Source: Sediminibacterium sp. (lineage in GTDB: Bacteria > Bacteroidota > Bacteroidia > Chitinophagales > Chitinophagaceae). Taken from it: a stretch of 64,000 nucleotides of DNA. Position numbers and translations under genes: made by a program. The stretch covers positions 82,183-146,182 of the forward strand of contig NZ_JAHVAA010000002.1 of NCBI RefSeq assembly GCF_019264485.1. Direction: 5' to 3'. Below, piece after piece: positions 62,988 through 64,000 of this stretch. The notes below the pieces were generated by a model. That model saw nothing but the letters and a program-made list of their open reading frames with translations. It did no database searches and had not been told where the DNA came from. Each line of letters begins with the position of its first letter. The stretch's first letter is position 1.

Positions 62988-64000
62988 TGATTCCCTGCTG
63001 CTGCTGCTGCTGCTTCATCCATTGCAGCTTGAAACTGTGCATTTGAATCACCAACATAAGAATTTTTATTATACAACTTCGTATTATATATAATTTGAAA
63101 AGTAGTCATCCAGTTTTGGTAAGTACCTAAAACCATCCCCCCTGCACCTGTAACCCCAGACACTGCACCCAAGGTTTTCGGAGCAAATCCAAAATACGCC
63201 AAACCATTTGCGGCTAATCCAGTTGTACCTAAGGTTAACCCTAATGCGTCTAGCGGATTAATATTTCCATTTAGATATTGATCACGCACCTGAATTGCAG
63301 TAAGTAAATTAGCCAAAAGTGACATACCAAAACCTACATTTTTAACAGTGTAAGAACGAAATTGAGCAGCTTTGGCTTGTTTTGACATACGCTTAATATC
63401 AATTGGGAATGGTTTTATTTTCCCTTTCGTAGTAGTGTAATTTTTATGGTCATAATTTCGTGAGTAAATATCATAATAAGTATCAGCAGCTCCCATCAGA
63501 TAAGTAAACATTGATAGACTACTATTTGGATTTTGGCTTTTCTCAGCTTTGAGATTCTTGCTTTTTCCCGATGCTTTAACTACTACATCAGGCAAACCAT
63601 GCCACACATTTCCTTTTTTATCAGTGCTATCTGCAATTAACCCTAGAGGATCATTAAGTATTATTGGATTATTATTCGCAAAAACATAAGGCGAACTTTC
63701 AACAACAACATCAGCTAAAGGATCTATTTGCCAAAATCTTCCTAATTGAGGGTCTAAACTTCTATAATTTGTCTCGTACCAGTTTAAATTAAAGTCTGTA
63801 TTTAATTCTGTGCCAGCATTAAACTTCTTTCTATTCTCCAACTTCCCAGCAGCCTTACTACTAATCCCCGCCATCGTCAACCCAAATGGATAATAATGCG
63901 TCTCTTCCAACAATGGCCCCCTACTATGTACGAGCTGTAAATTATCAAAGAACACATCCAGATTAGTCTGGTTACTTACGTACACATAAAGATAACCATT
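62978..64000 (-). CDS. Rhs-family protein, C-terminal end (gene continues beyond the window)
   Basis: The open frame runs to the right edge of the window, so the N-terminus is outside. In the visible 341 residues the Bacteroidota Rhs core is plain: FFDNLQLVHSRGPLLEETHYYPFGLTMAGISS (in part), NWYETNYRSLDPQLGRFWQIDPLADVV and SPYVFANNNPIILNDPLGL. After about residue 125 the sequence changes to a unique tip of about 210 residues with glycine-rich hydrophobic stretches (about residues 250-310) and a GCA-repeat encoded Ala run. It may be the toxin tip of a polymorphic toxin, but no nuclease or other enzyme motif is visible. CTG trinucleotides at 62995-63012 encode the Ala run. Confidence 0.8.
   Translation of the reverse strand, partial: NGYLYVYVSNQTNLDVFFDNLQLVHSRGPLLEETHYYPFGLTMAGISSKAAGKLENRKKFNAGTELNTDFNLNWYETNYRSLDPQLGRFWQIDPLADVVVESSPYVFANNNPIILNDPLGLIADSTDKKGNVWHGLPDVVVKASGKSKNLKAEKSQNPNSSLSMFTYLMGAADTYYDIYSRNYDHKNYTTTKGKIKPFPIDIKRMSKQAKAAQFRSYTVKNVGFGMSLLANLLTAIQVRDQYLNGNINPLDALGLTLGTTGLAANGLAYFGFAPKTLGAVSGVTGAGGMVLGTYQNWMTTFQIIYNTKLYNKNSYVGDSNAQFQAAMDEAAAAAAGNQWY

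Noticed and set aside
62931..63013. CRISPR-like short repeats
   Set aside because: No array of equal spacers and repeats is present in the window; only trinucleotide repeats and word arrays were seen.
1..64000. Insertion sequence or prophage
   Set aside because: No transposase, integrase or phage structural gene was recognised in any frame, so no mobile element is called.

Overview
The window reads as a chromosomal segment of a Bacteroidota bacterium, most likely of the Chitinophagaceae or close relatives (family placement is inference). The evidence is a SusC/SusD pair, a giant SprA type IX secretion translocon next to ruvA, a LytS/LytTR two-component pair, the futalosine menaquinone genes mqnB and mqnD, a C-terminal Rhs protein with the Bacteroidota-style YYPFGLTM segment, low G+C, and promoters of the TTTG-N20-TAnnTTTG type.

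Layout. 1-4.9 kb: LytS-type kinase and LytTR regulator, then a leftward SGNH hydrolase and two poorly characterised membrane or exported proteins. 4.9-10.8 kb: a leftward SusC/SusD outer-membrane uptake pair and a PD40 beta-propeller protein. 10.8-11.7 kb: a 0.9-kb gene-poor region with a candidate operator repeat and a possible leftward untranslated transcript. 11.7-19.0 kb: a six-gene rightward operon for oxidative pentose (Weimberg-like) catabolism with an embedded GH10 xylanase and a GntP permease. 19.1-21.4 kb: an ABC-2 exporter. 21.5-26.2 kb: an S1/P1-like nuclease, then three tandem seven-helix membrane paralogues fused by gene overlap to a NarL-type kinase and regulator. 26.4-30.3 kb: an FAD oxidoreductase, an SSB-tailed DUF3127 protein and a 5'-nucleotidase split into two genes. 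30.4-32.4 kb: dnaA, tRNA-Ser and tRNA-Pro with a well-formed promoter, and a tRNA-like remnant. 32.6-42.3 kb: sprA, ruvA, an antitoxin/PIN toxin pair overlapping fabH. 42.5-51.8 kb: an MG2/TonB-plug protein, DinB, a methionine gamma-lyase-like enzyme, a class C serine hydrolase, GNAT, fabD and a TPR protein. 52-61.4 kb: folE with two PTPS/QueD homologues, mqnB, mqnD, AlkC-like repair protein, an ABC-F ATPase, a DUF1080 protein, ispH and an SMR exporter. 61.5-64 kb: a Pr6Pr membrane protein and the C-terminal end of an Rhs protein with an overlapping small membrane gene.

How the genes work together. In the 11.7-19 kb operon the sugar oxidoreductase (Tat signal) and the lactonase (Sec signal) look periplasmic, while the IlvD-type dehydratase and FAH-type dehydratase look cytoplasmic. 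GntP would then be the link that imports the aldonate. The last Weimberg enzyme, an aldehyde dehydrogenase, is not in the window. The 22.7-26.2 kb cluster looks like a split sensory system in which separate multi-helix proteins could supply sensing to a kinase that has only one membrane helix.

A general oddity is that many intergenic gaps hold low-complexity, near-perfect inverted repeats built from a few short words, and these often begin at or within a few bases of the upstream gene's stop codon.
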